Assembly (NCBI GenBank): GCA_964609625.1
Contig: CAZSRS010000079.1
Span: 1-10,457 of the forward strand
Direction of reading: 5' to 3'
Length of the DNA: 10,457 nt
DNA from: G963674665 sp964609625
GTDB taxonomy: Bacteria; Desulfobacterota; Desulfovibrionia; Desulfovibrionales; Desulfovibrionaceae
Shown here one piece after another: positions 1 to 8,300 of the stretch. A model generated the notes under the pieces. The model was not told where the DNA came from and made no database searches. It saw only the letters and a program-made list of their open reading frames with translations. The translations under genes were made by a program, and so were the position numbers. Every line of letters begins with the position of its first letter. The stretch's first letter is position 1.

Positions 1-1
1 A

Positions 2-472
2 GCGGACATGGAAGTGGAAGACGCCATCCTGCAGGATGCGGAGACCGGCGCCGTGGTCTTCACCGAAAAGACCAAGGGCCTGAGCTTCGGCGAGGGTTCG
101 GAGTTCTGCCCCTACAACATTCCGCGCAAGGATCCCCAAACCGGAGTGTGGTCCAAGTGCAACATGTGCGTGGACAGGGTCAAGAACGGCATGCTCCCGG
201 CTTGCGTGGCCACCTGTCCTACCGGCACCATGAACTTCGGCGAACTCGAAGAGATGAAGGCCATGGCCCAGGCGCGCCTGGCGGAGGCAAAGACGAAGTT
301 CCCCAACGCCGTGCTCGGCAACCCCGAGGACGTCCGGGTGATCTTCCTCTTTGGATATGACCCCGCCCTGTACTACTCCTATGCGGCGGCCGAGGTGAAC
401 ACGCCGTTGCTCAACCGCAAACAAATGATTGCCAAGATGTTCAAGGATCCCGTGAAACGGATTCTGACCTAA
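2..472 (+). CDS. fdhB: Formate dehydrogenase, iron-sulfur (beta) subunit, C-terminal part
   Basis: This is the 3' end of a gene that begins before the window. The frame is open from base 2 and ends at TAA 470-472, leaving about 156 residues. Counting from the Met at base 8, Cys34 sits in a CPYNIPR motif and Cys51, Cys54, Cys66 and Cys70 form a C-x2-C-x11-C-x3-CP ferredoxin pattern. This is typical of the FdnH/FdhB electron-transfer subunit, which passes electrons from the molybdenum or tungsten catalytic subunit through [4Fe-4S] clusters. No C-terminal transmembrane helix follows the clusters, unlike E. coli FdnH, so it fits the soluble FdhAB enzymes of Desulfovibrio, which work in the periplasm with cytochromes. 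The catalytic subunit should lie just upstream, outside the window. The beta subunits of related oxidoreductases look similar, so the exact substrate is inferred. Confidence 0.85.
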   Translation, partial: ADMEVEDAILQDAETGAVVFTEKTKGLSFGEGSEFCPYNIPRKDPQTGVWSKCNMCVDRVKNGMLPACVATCPTGTMNFGELEEMKAMAQARLAEAKTKFPNAVLGNPEDVRVIFLFGYDPALYYSYAAAEVNTPLLNRKQMIAKMFKDPVKRILT

Positions 473-522
473 GCCTCAATTGGGGATTTGGGGGGTCTTC
501 TCCCCGGTCCACATCCTCCTCT

Positions 523-553
523 GACGCCAGGGCACGCCCCATGCCCTGGCGTC
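523..553 (+). terminator. Perfect 12-bp hairpin after fdhB, probable terminator
   Basis: The arms GACGCCAGGGCA (523-534) and TGCCCTGGCGTC (542-553) are exact reverse complements around a 7-nt loop. The hairpin lies 50 bp after the fdhB stop and 101 bp before the stop of the converging EAL-HDOD gene. There is no T-run after the stem on either strand, so it is not a textbook intrinsic terminator. It may stop or protect transcripts from both directions. Confidence 0.55.
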
Positions 554-646
554 CCTCGTCTAGTACACACGAGGGGTGTCGGGACTCCAAGCTCACGAGA
601 TGGGTGAAGAACGTTGCCGGGGTTGTCGGGAAGGGTGCGAGTTATA

Positions 647-669
647 GGGGAGGATCACTCCTCCTCCCC
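647..669 (-). terminator. Hairpin overlapping the stop codon of the EAL-HDOD gene
   Basis: Read on the minus strand, GGGGAGGA pairs with TCCTCCCC (8 bp, 7-nt loop) and the loop contains the TGA stop codon (655-657). The sequence after the stem is TATAACTC, only weakly T-rich. It is placed to mark the 3' end of the ATPase/EAL-HDOD operon, but the lack of a real U-tract makes it a modest candidate. Confidence 0.4.
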
Positions 670-1926
670 ACGATTGTTTTCCATGCTTTCGGTCATCTCG
701 GCAGCCCAGAGGATGGCCATATTATGCGAAACAGCCACGTCGGACATGGTGAGAGAAAGCATCTGCAACAAGGGACCGAGCTTGTCCCAGCGCGCCTCTT
801 CCATGTCTTCGATCATGGTCAGGAGCATGCCGTAGACGTTGTCCTTGCGGCAGAGTGCGTCGGCGATTTCGTCTTCAATGCCAAGTTCGTCCGTGAGCGT
901 ACGCATGTCCCGTGAGAGCAGGACATCGAGCTTCGAGAACAGTCCGAGCATGAACAGGCTGTCGGCCTTGCGCGTGAGTTGCGGCGATTTTCCGGCCAGT
1001 AGTTCCAGGAGCCGGGCACGCTTGATGGAGATGAAGTACATCTCTCTGCTGCGAGGGTCGTGACAGACATCGGAGAGGATCGCGGCCATGAGCCAGTGCC
1101 TGAGGCGTTTTTGCCCCAGGAGGGTAACGGCGTGGGCAATGGAGGTGATCTTCTGCTTGAGGCCGAAAAAGGGCGAGTTGATGAAACGCAGGAGGCGGTA
1201 GCTCAGGCCCAGGTCGGTGGAAAGAATTTTGGCGAGGGCCTCCACGTCGTAATCCTCGTCCGCCAGTTCGCCGAGTATGCGCATCCTGGTGAATTCGGTG
1301 GTCTGCAGTTTGTGCCCTGGCAAGATCATGGGCTTGCTGAAGACATAGCCCTGAAAAAGATCGAAGCCGAGGTTCATGAGCCGTTGCAGCATCTCCTTGG
1401 TCTCGATACGCTGGGCCAGCAGCAGGGCATCGAGAGTCTTGAGCTTTTCAGCGATCTTGTCCAGGTCCACGTTCTTGAAGCGCAAGAGGTCGAAGCGAAC
1501 GATGTCCGCCAGCTTCAGGAGTTCGGGCTTGGCCGGAATCTGGGTTGCCAGAAGAAAACCCTGCGACTTAACATTCTTACAAGCCTCGAGATATGCTTGG
1601 TCGTCGAATTCCGAGGGAACGTCCGCGATGCACCGGTTGGGCGGCAGGAAGTCGTAGACTCCCTCCAGGATCATCTTGCGGGTGAAGTTGATGGCCAGCC
1701 GTCTTTCTTCCTTGACGCCTACCACTCCCAGAGGGAAGCCGTCCACGATGACGGCCGCGGTGGCCTTTTCCGGGTCTTCGATCTCCGCGGTTTCGGCCGT
1801 GCCCGTGCTGCGGAAAAATAGTTCATGTCCCCAAATTTTCAACTCCTTGTCGTAGATGGCCTGTCTGGCCACGAACACGGAATTGATGCTCTGCGGGGAG
1901 ATATTGCCGGTATCCACGATGTTCAT
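655..1926 (-). CDS. EAL-HDOD signalling protein with degenerate EAL active site
   Basis: The protein has 423 residues and two parts. Residues about 17-205 are an EAL-like (c-di-GMP phosphodiesterase fold) domain and about 208-410 an HDOD domain, with the HDOD signature INSPFFG at 249-255 and a following AVTLLG. This is the YuxH/CdgJ arrangement. The EAL signature reads HELFFR (34-39). Asn80 (AINF), Asp146 (RFDLLRF), Glu175 (QRIET) and the QGYVFSKP stretch (192-199) are kept. The region where active enzymes carry the metal-binding DDFG motif reads SQGFLLA (121-127) and lacks both aspartates. I infer a c-di-GMP-binding or purely scaffolding protein, not an active phosphodiesterase. HDOD domains in characterised relatives influence motility and signalling by protein contacts. 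The ATG start at 1926 has AGGA 6 nt upstream. The gene follows the ATPase gene after 39 bp, so the two are probably cotranscribed. No signal peptide or membrane segment is visible. Confidence 0.87.
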   Translation of the reverse strand: MNIVDTGNISPQSINSVFVARQAIYDKELKIWGHELFFRSTGTAETAEIEDPEKATAAVIVDGFPLGVVGVKEERRLAINFTRKMILEGVYDFLPPNRCIADVPSEFDDQAYLEACKNVKSQGFLLATQIPAKPELLKLADIVRFDLLRFKNVDLDKIAEKLKTLDALLLAQRIETKEMLQRLMNLGFDLFQGYVFSKPMILPGHKLQTTEFTRMRILGELADEDYDVEALAKILSTDLGLSYRLLRFINSPFFGLKQKITSIAHAVTLLGQKRLRHWLMAAILSDVCHDPRSREMYFISIKRARLLELLAGKSPQLTRKADSLFMLGLFSKLDVLLSRDMRTLTDELGIEDEIADALCRKDNVYGMLLTMIEDMEEARWDKLGPLLQMLSLTMSDVAVSHNMAILWAAEMTESMENNRGEEE

Positions 1927-1965
1927 AGCACATCCTGATTTTCTTGAGATGGCAGTGGAGATCGT

Positions 1966-3702
1966 CTATAATGCCACACTCACATATTCTTCGAACGTTG
2001 TCAGCCCCTGCAATACCTTGCGGGCGGCATCGTTTTGCAAGGTGAACATGTTGCCGCTTTCGACAGCCATTTGCTTTATTTCGTAGGCAGAGGCACGCTT
2101 GATGATCATTTGCTGCACCATATCGTCCACATTGAGGACCTCGAAGACACCAATACGGCCCTTGTATCCTGTGTTGGAGCAATAGCTGCAACCCTTGCCC
2201 TTGAAGAAATGCATAACAACGTTCTGTTGTTTTTCCATACCCATGGCCCGTAAATGTTTTATTTTGGCCTGATAGGGCTCGATGCACTGGGGGCAGATTC
2301 TCCGTAGCAGACGCTGCGCAGCCACCACAAGGACGGTGCTGGCAATGAGAAAAGGTTCGATGCCCATTTCCATGAAGCGCGTTATGGCGCTTGTGGCATC
2401 GTTGGTGTGCAGCGTGGAGAGCACCTTGTGCCCTGTCATGGAGGATTCGATGGCGATCTTTGCCGTCTCCATGTCACGTATCTCCCCGACCATGATCACG
2501 TCGGGATCCTGGCGCAGCATGGAGCGCAGACCGCTGGCAAAGGTCATGCCCGCCTTGGTGTTGAGTTGGATTTGCGTCAGGTAGTCCACCCTGGATTCGA
2601 TGGGATCCTCCAGGGTCATGATGTTGATGCCGGGTTCATAGATCATGTCCAGCAGGGTGTAGAGCAGGGTGGTCTTGCCGCTACCCGTGGGGCCGGTGGT
2701 CAGAATCATGCCGTGGGGCTTGCGCGCGGCTCTGCGGAGGAAGAGTTGCTCGCGCTCCCCCAGACCCAGGTCCTCGAGGGAGAATGCCCGGCGCCCCTGC
2801 ATGTGCAACCGGAGCACGACTTTTTCGTCGTACAGGGTGGGAATGGTCGATGTCCTGACGCTGATCTCACTGTCTCCGGCACGATAGGTGAAACGACCGT
2901 CCTGGGGCAGCCGGGTCACGGAGATGTCCAGCTTGGAGAGCAGCTTGATGCGCGAGACGACGGGCAGGAAATACTTCTTTGGAAAGGCTTCGATGTCCTT
3001 AAGCTTGCCGTCGATGCGCATTTGCAACTGCACACGGTTGCGTACGGTCCGGATATGGACGTCGCTGGCTCCCGCCTTTACGGCCCTGAGCAGGATGCTG
3101 TTGACCAGTTTGATCACGGGAGCTTCTTCGGCCATGTTTTGCAGCGAGGAGACATTCATGGCCTCCTCTTCAATCTGCTCCGCGATCGAGGTTTCCTCTG
3201 TGTCCACGATGGCCTCGAAGTCGAAGAGATTGTCTTCGGCCTGTACGTATTCCGCATTATAGACAAACTCGAAGGCTTGCCTGAACTCGGCTCTCGTGCA
3301 GATCACACTTTCAATCTCGAAGTGTGTCTCTTGCTGCAGTTCGTCTATGGAGGCGATGTCGGTGGGGTCCACGGTGGCCACCAGCAGCAGTGAACTCTTG
3401 CGGAGCAAGGGGACGGTCCGCGTCCGTTGCGCCAACTCCCTGGAAATGACGCTGTCGAGATCCTTCCGCGGCGTGAATTTATCCAGGTTCAACCGGGGTA
3501 CGCGCAGGTGTCTGGAAAGAAAGTCCACAATCTGGCGTTCGGTGATAACGCCATGGTCGATGAGGATTTCCCCCAACTTCCGTTTCGAGTGTTGCTGTTC
3601 GAGAAGGGCGTCGTCCAAGTTCTGCCGCGTAATGATTCCCGCTTCAACCAGAAGATCGCCGAACCTCTTTTTCCGTGTCTCGATCGTGTCCAATTTCGGC
3701 AT
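1966..3702 (-). CDS. GspE/PilB/MshE-family secretion or type IV pilus ATPase
   Basis: The protein has 578 residues from the ATG at 3702, chosen because GAGGA lies 9 nt upstream and the conserved N-domain starts just after it. An ATG 19 codons earlier (3759) is in frame but adds unconserved sequence. Residues 13-36 and 42-65 are tandem 24-residue MshEN-like motifs with a 5-residue spacer, the arrangement that binds c-di-GMP in Vibrio MshE. The ATPase core has ASDVHI (212-217), Walker A GPTGSGKTT (337-345), the Asp box around E365-D366, Walker B with DPDVIMVGEIRD (399-410) and the His box with STLHT (429-433). A CxxC pair (470/473) and a second one (505/508) form the zinc site of GspE/PilB proteins. 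Such hexameric ATPases sit at the cytoplasmic face of the inner membrane and drive pilus or pseudopilus assembly. No pilin, platform protein, secretin or PilT gene is in the window, so the machine it serves is unknown. It heads an operon with the EAL-HDOD gene. Confidence 0.92.
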   Translation of the reverse strand: MPKLDTIETRKKRFGDLLVEAGIITRQNLDDALLEQQHSKRKLGEILIDHGVITERQIVDFLSRHLRVPRLNLDKFTPRKDLDSVISRELAQRTRTVPLLRKSSLLLVATVDPTDIASIDELQQETHFEIESVICTRAEFRQAFEFVYNAEYVQAEDNLFDFEAIVDTEETSIAEQIEEEAMNVSSLQNMAEEAPVIKLVNSILLRAVKAGASDVHIRTVRNRVQLQMRIDGKLKDIEAFPKKYFLPVVSRIKLLSKLDISVTRLPQDGRFTYRAGDSEISVRTSTIPTLYDEKVVLRLHMQGRRAFSLEDLGLGEREQLFLRRAARKPHGMILTTGPTGSGKTTLLYTLLDMIYEPGINIMTLEDPIESRVDYLTQIQLNTKAGMTFASGLRSMLRQDPDVIMVGEIRDMETAKIAIESSMTGHKVLSTLHTNDATSAITRFMEMGIEPFLIASTVLVVAAQRLLRRICPQCIEPYQAKIKHLRAMGMEKQQNVVMHFFKGKGCSYCSNTGYKGRIGVFEVLNVDDMVQQMIIKRASAYEIKQMAVESGNMFTLQNDAARKVLQGLTTFEEYVSVAL

Positions 3703-4050
3703 GATGCATCGTCCTCGTGCTGTCGCCGTGTACCAGATCATTCGTAGTCGGACATCCACTGCTCAGAGGGATAAACGATACACCAAACAGAGACAACTAA
3801 GCAACTTCAATTCCGTCAGTGTCTTGCAAGTACTTGGGTGTTCAGGTCATGAAGGAGTCCACCGAAGGTGGCACGGCAGGGCAGGCGGTGTTCTGGCGGT
3901 AACACTGATTCGATGCCGGGGACAGTTCTACGCATCCTGTCCTTCGGAAGAAGACACACTGGTTTGCACCACGGGGACAATTGGTATAGTCATCCCCCCT
4001 GCGGCCCGGACCATCGTATATCTACCTTCAACCGAACAAGGTGCTGCCAT
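3703..4050. other. Divergent 348-bp intergenic region
   Basis: This spacer separates the minus-strand ATPase operon from the plus-strand threonine aldolase gene, so it should hold promoters for both. It contains a tight hairpin CCACC-GAA-GGTGG (3859-3871), an inverted repeat GGACAG/CTGTCC with an 11-nt loop (3920-3942, extended outward by CCG/CGG with mismatches) and a promoter-like pair before the aldolase gene. I see no convincing riboswitch, tRNA or conserved small ORF. A clear promoter for the ATPase operon could not be picked out. Confidence 0.6.
3964..3990 (+). promoter_or_regulatory. Possible sigma-70 promoter of the threonine aldolase gene
   Basis: TTGCAC (3964-3969) and TATAGT (3985-3990) resemble -35 and -10 boxes. 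The spacing is 15 bp, or 16 bp if TTTGCA is taken as the -35. This is shorter than the usual 17 bp. Transcription would begin near 3997 and leave a leader of about 54 nt before the ATG at 4051. The call rests on motif similarity only. Confidence 0.35.
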
Positions 4051-5088
4051 ATGCGTTCATTCGCCTCGGACAACAACGCCCCCATCCATCCACGGGTCCT
4101 GCGGGCCTTGCAGGATGCAAACCACGGACATGCAGTGGCCTATGGCGACGACCCTTGGACCGAACGAGCCCTGGCCCTGCTGCGTCAGGAGTTCGGACAG
4201 GACAGCAAGCCCTTTCTCGTGCTCACCGGTACGGGCGCCAACGTCCTGGCCGTCAAGGCCGTGACCACCACGTGGCAGAGCGTGCTCTGCGCCGAGAACG
4301 CGCACATCAATCTTGACGAATGCGGCGCTCCGGAATGCATCGCCGGGTGCAAGCTGGTCCCCCTGGCGGCGGAGAATGGCAAGGTCCGCCCGGAAACCAT
4401 CCGCCCCCACATGCATGTGCTGGGCTTTCAGCATTGCAGCCAGCCCAGGGTGCTTTCCATCACCCAGTGCACGGAATACGGCACCCTGTACAGCCCGGAG
4501 GAGGTTCGGGAGCTGGCGGACTTCGTGCACAGCCACGACATGCTGCTGCATATGGACGGCGCACGGCTGGCCAACGCTGCCGCGGCCCTCGGCTTCGGCC
4601 TGCGTCAGGCCTCGCGGGACCTGGGCGTGGACGTGCTCAGTTTCGGTGGCGCCAAGAACGGATTGCTGTGTGGCGAGGCGGTGGTCTTTTTCCATCCCGA
4701 GCATACCCATGCCTTCAAGTATCTACGCAAGCAGGGCATGCAACTGGTATCCAAGATGCGTTACATCGGGGCGCAGTTCAGTGCTCTGCTGGAAGACGGA
4801 TTGTGGCTGGAAAACGCGACCCACGCCAATCGCATGGCCACACTCCTGGCTCGGAGAGTTGCCGGTTTGGAGAGGGTCACGGTCACACGCCCCGTGGAGA
4901 CCAACCATGTGTTCGCGATCCTTCCGCAAGAGATCGTTCCAGAGTTGCAACGACTGTGGTTCTTCTATGTCTGGGACAAGGACACCTGCGAATGCCGCTT
5001 CGTGACCTCCTACGACACCACGGAAGCCGATGTGGAAGCGTTCGCGCGAGACCTTGAGAAACTGCTCTGTCGGAACCGAGGCAGGTGA
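4051..5088 (+). CDS. ltaE: Low-specificity L-threonine aldolase (PLP-dependent)
   Basis: The protein has 345 residues. It belongs to the beta-eliminating lyase/threonine aldolase family of fold-type I PLP enzymes, which cleave L-threonine or L-allo-threonine to glycine and acetaldehyde in the cytoplasm. Visible features are the N-terminal SDNNAPIHP (6-14), His85 in AENAHI (the probable PLP-stacking residue), the cofactor-binding HMDGARL (167-173, with Asp169 and Arg172) and the Schiff-base Lys202 in SFGGAKNG (197-204). The length is normal for the family. The open frame extends upstream to 3868, but ATG 4051 is preferred because conserved sequence begins there and AAGGTG lies 7 nt before it. 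It stands alone: 348 bp from the divergent ATPase operon and 238 bp from the kinase gene downstream. Its physiological role may be glycine supply or threonine breakdown; no partner gene in the window shows which. Confidence 0.9.
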   Translation: MRSFASDNNAPIHPRVLRALQDANHGHAVAYGDDPWTERALALLRQEFGQDSKPFLVLTGTGANVLAVKAVTTTWQSVLCAENAHINLDECGAPECIAGCKLVPLAAENGKVRPETIRPHMHVLGFQHCSQPRVLSITQCTEYGTLYSPEEVRELADFVHSHDMLLHMDGARLANAAAALGFGLRQASRDLGVDVLSFGGAKNGLLCGEAVVFFHPEHTHAFKYLRKQGMQLVSKMRYIGAQFSALLEDGLWLENATHANRMATLLARRVAGLERVTVTRPVETNHVFAILPQEIVPELQRLWFFYVWDKDTCECRFVTSYDTTEADVEAFARDLEKLLCRNRGR

Positions 5089-5166
5089 CCGTCTGCCATG
5101 GCGCGGGCGCGCGCGTGGTGGGGGCGTGCAACCGGTGCTCGAGGCGTTGTGAAACTGCCCGCATCT

Positions 5167-5213
5167 TCGGCCTGGCTTCCTGTTGCCCACCGGGTGGGTG
5201 GTTTCAAGGCCGA
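5167..5213 (+). terminator. Compound hairpin after the threonine aldolase gene
   Basis: The outer arms TCGGCCT (5167-5173) and AGGCCGA (5207-5213) enclose the near-perfect inner palindrome CCCACC-G-GGTGGG (5186-5198). The structure lies 79 bp after the ltaE stop, and the short T-containing run TGGTTTC follows the inner stem. It may end the ltaE transcript, but neither stem has a proper U-tract. Confidence 0.35.
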
Positions 5214-5220
5214 GAGAAAT

Positions 5221-5250
5221 ACTGTATCCTGAAGAAAAGAGGGATACAGT
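5221..5250. repeat. Perfect 9-bp inverted repeat upstream of the sensor kinase gene
   Basis: ACTGTATCC (5221-5229) and GGATACAGT (5242-5250) are exact reverse complements separated by an A/G-rich 12-nt spacer. The repeat lies 77 bp before the kinase start codon. No T-run follows it, so it is better explained as a regulator-binding site or a leader-RNA hairpin than as a terminator. A poor sigma-70-like pair (TTTCAA at 5202, TATCCT at 5225, 17-bp spacing) would overlap its left arm. Its function is unknown. Confidence 0.5.
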
Positions 5251-5326
5251 GGCGGGTGCCGTACGCTGACAGCTACACGGGCAGGGGTGGGGAATCGCCC
5301 GAACAATCAGGGATCGGGGATGCGGG

Positions 5327-8300
5327 GTGGTGGATACACCGGAAAGCAGGTCATTGTCGCGGGAGCTGGCAACGGTCAGGGCACGGGTCAAGGAACTCGA
5401 AGAGCGGCTGGGGGCGGTGGACCCGGGAGGCATGGCTTTGTGCACACGCCTGCATGAACTCGTATTGCAGAGCGCCGAGGAGATCATTGTCCTTCTGGAC
5501 CGCAATTATATCATACGGGCTGTGAACAGATCGTTTGAGCACGCCTTTGGCATCGGACAAGAAGGTGTCGTGGGGCGTGAGGTGTATGGCGTCATCGCCC
5601 TGGCGACCTTGCACGCGAAAGCCAAGGATCTGTTGGACAGATGCCTGGACGGGGAGGTGGTTCGTTTCGGCGGCTGGTTTGAGTTTCCGGCCCTTGGCCG
5701 AAGGTTCGTGGACGTGAGCTGCACCCCGTTGCGCGACACCTCCGGCGTGGTTCTGGGTGTGCAAGCCGTTGCCAGAGACGATACGGTGCGGGCGCGACTC
5801 GAGCTGGAAGCCGATTTCGAACGCGACTGGCTGAACAACGTGCTGGGTTTTCTGCGCACCGGGCTGAGCCTGATCAACCCCGACATGTCCATCGCCTGGG
5901 CAAATACCCTCTTGCATCAGCTTTTTCCCGGCAAGGAACCGGTGGGAGAGATTTGCCACGAGTTTTTCGAGGGTTGCTCCACTCCCTGCAAGGAATGCGT
6001 GATCCGCAATGCCTTCCACACCGGACGACCCCACGGGGGGGAGTATCGCCATCCCGAAAGCGGAAGCTGGTTCGCTGTCTTTGCCCAACCGCTGTTGGAT
6101 GGTTCAGGACACGTGCGTCAAGTACTCGCAAGTTTCACGGAAACTACGGAGTTGCGGCGGACGAAGAAGGAACTGGAAAACAGCAGGGAGCGTTTTCTTC
6201 TGGCTTTGGAGGCCAACAGGGCGGGTGTCTGGGAAGCAGATCTGACCACCGGCGATATCCATTTCAGTTCGGAGTGGTGCGAACTCATGGGACTTTCCCT
6301 GGATGTGGTGCCTGGTGGCATCGAGGGCTGGAAAAGTCTGGTGCATCCGCTCGATCTTCCAGAAGTGATCGCGAAGTATAAACAATACGTCGAAGCGCCC
6401 GGCGAGGACTCCCTGCGTCTCGATTATCGGTTGCGCAAGGGAGGCGACCAGTGGATATGGGTGCGCGTCCTGGCCAGACTGGTGGCTCGGGACAATAAGG
6501 GGCGGCCCAAAAAACTAGTGGGCATCAGCCTGGACGTCACGTCAGAGCATGAAACCGACGAACTGCTCAAACGCACGGAACAGACCTATCTCGAAATATT
6601 CAACACCACCACGGACGCGATCATCCTGCACGATGCGGAAACCCTGGACATCGTGGACGCCAACAGGACATTTCTCGAGCTCTTCGGCTATGTCCGGGAG
6701 GAGTTGCCCGGCCTCAACGTGGCCGATATCAGCCAGGGCCATTATCCCTTTGATCTGGTGGGAGCCCTGGAAGTGATTCGCAACCTGTACAACTCCGAGT
6801 CCCAGTTTTTTGAATGGTTGAGCAGGAAACGTAACGGCAGTGTCTTCTGGAGCGAGGTGCGGATCAAAAAAGTGACCATTGGATGCAAGACACGCATTCT
6901 GGCCTCGCTACGGGATATTTCACACCACTTACGTATTCGAGAAGTCCTCGAGGAGCGGGAACAGACCCTGCACGGCATCCTCGAGGCCGCACCCTTGTTG
7001 ATTTGCCTCGTCACCGGAGAAAGCGTGGTCTGGAGTAACAGCCAGATCCAAACCATCCTCGGTTACACCAGCGAGGAGGTCGAAGGCGCGGATCTGGCGG
7101 TGTTTTTTTCCGACAGGAACACGTTCCCCCAAGTAAGGGAACAGATACAAGAACAGCTACGCTCCCAAGGCATGGCCAGGCTGGAGGCCGACCTGAGGCA
7201 CAAGGACGGTCATGGCGTGCCGGTGGTCATGCGCTTGGCACCCCTGGACGAGAAAGACCCCACCAGGGAGGCCATCTGCATCGTTGCGGACGTTTCTCAC
7301 CGCAAGCAGTGGGAACAGGTCCTGTTGGAGCGCGAGGCCCGCTACCGCGACCTCTTTGACAACGCCCCGGTGGGCATACTGCGCCTCACCTATGACGGAA
7401 AGGTATTGCAGTTGAATCAGGCCCTGGCCGGGATGCTCGGGTATGATTCACCCGCCCAGTTCCTGGAGGAGAGTGACCAGGATATCGGCAAGGTGTATGT
7501 CGAAATGTCCCGTCGCGAGGAACTCAAACAGATGCTCCTCACCCACGGCTCGGTCAGGGATTTCGAGACCGAATGGCGTGACCGCAAGGGGCGGGTCAGG
7601 AGCATGCTGCTCAACGTACGCTCCATCCGCGAGGGGAATGCATTGTTCATCGACGGTTTCGTCACCGATCTCACCGAGAAAAAGCGGATCGAGCAGGAGG
7701 CGCGGGAGCGCGACAAGCAGCTCATCCAGGCGGACAAACTCATCTCCCTGGGCATCCTGACTTCGGGAGTGGCCCATGAAATCAACAATCCCAACAACTT
7801 CATCTCCCTCAACGCGCCGTTGTTGAAAAAGGCGTTCGACGGTCTTCTACCCACGCTGGACTTCCTCGCCGACCGCGAGGGGGACTTCATGGTCGGCGGC
7901 TTGCCCTATTCGCGCATGCGGGAGCATCTGCCCCGCTTGCTGGACGGCATCCTTTCCGGATCCAGACGCATTTCCGACATCGTGGAGAACATGCGTCGGC
8001 TCTCCAGGCCCGATCTTGAAGGGCCCATCGAAATCGTGAATCTGAACCTCATGTTGCACGTGGCACTGCCCTTTATCAAGCCGCGTCTGGTGAAATTGCG
8101 CTGCAGTCTGGAACTGGAGCTTGCCGAATCCCTTCCCACTGTTCGAGGCAGCTCGCAGCAGATCCAACAGGTGATTCTCAACCTCCTGCTCAATGCGCTG
8201 GATGCCATGGCCCAATCCGGGGGGCGGCTGCTGGTGCGGACAGGCGTGACCGAGGCGGGCGACCACGTCCAACTATCCGTGACCGACGAGGGACCGGGCA

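Noticed and set aside
2407..3393. Long plus-strand open frame (328 codons) opposite the ATPase gene, and similar ones opposite the EAL-HDOD gene (1060-1821) and the aldolase gene (4057-4710, minus strand)
   Set aside because: These are antisense shadows typical of GC-rich coding DNA. Their translations show no family motifs, while the opposite strands carry clear catalytic motifs.
3703..3759. Upstream in-frame ATG (3759) as the start of the ATPase
   Set aside because: It adds 19 residues that do not resemble the family. The ATG at 3702 has a good GAGGA site and directly precedes the conserved N-domain.
3801..3814. Possible sigma-54 promoter for the ATPase operon (minus strand, GG-N10-GC with TTGC)
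   Set aside because: Only the invariant GG and GC and the TTGC half match. The TGGCAC half is missing, so chance is a sufficient explanation.
3849..3902. 17-codon ORF upstream of the aldolase gene as a leader peptide
   Set aside because: It has only two threonine codons, no good ribosome-binding site and no following terminator/antiterminator pair, so attenuation is not supported.
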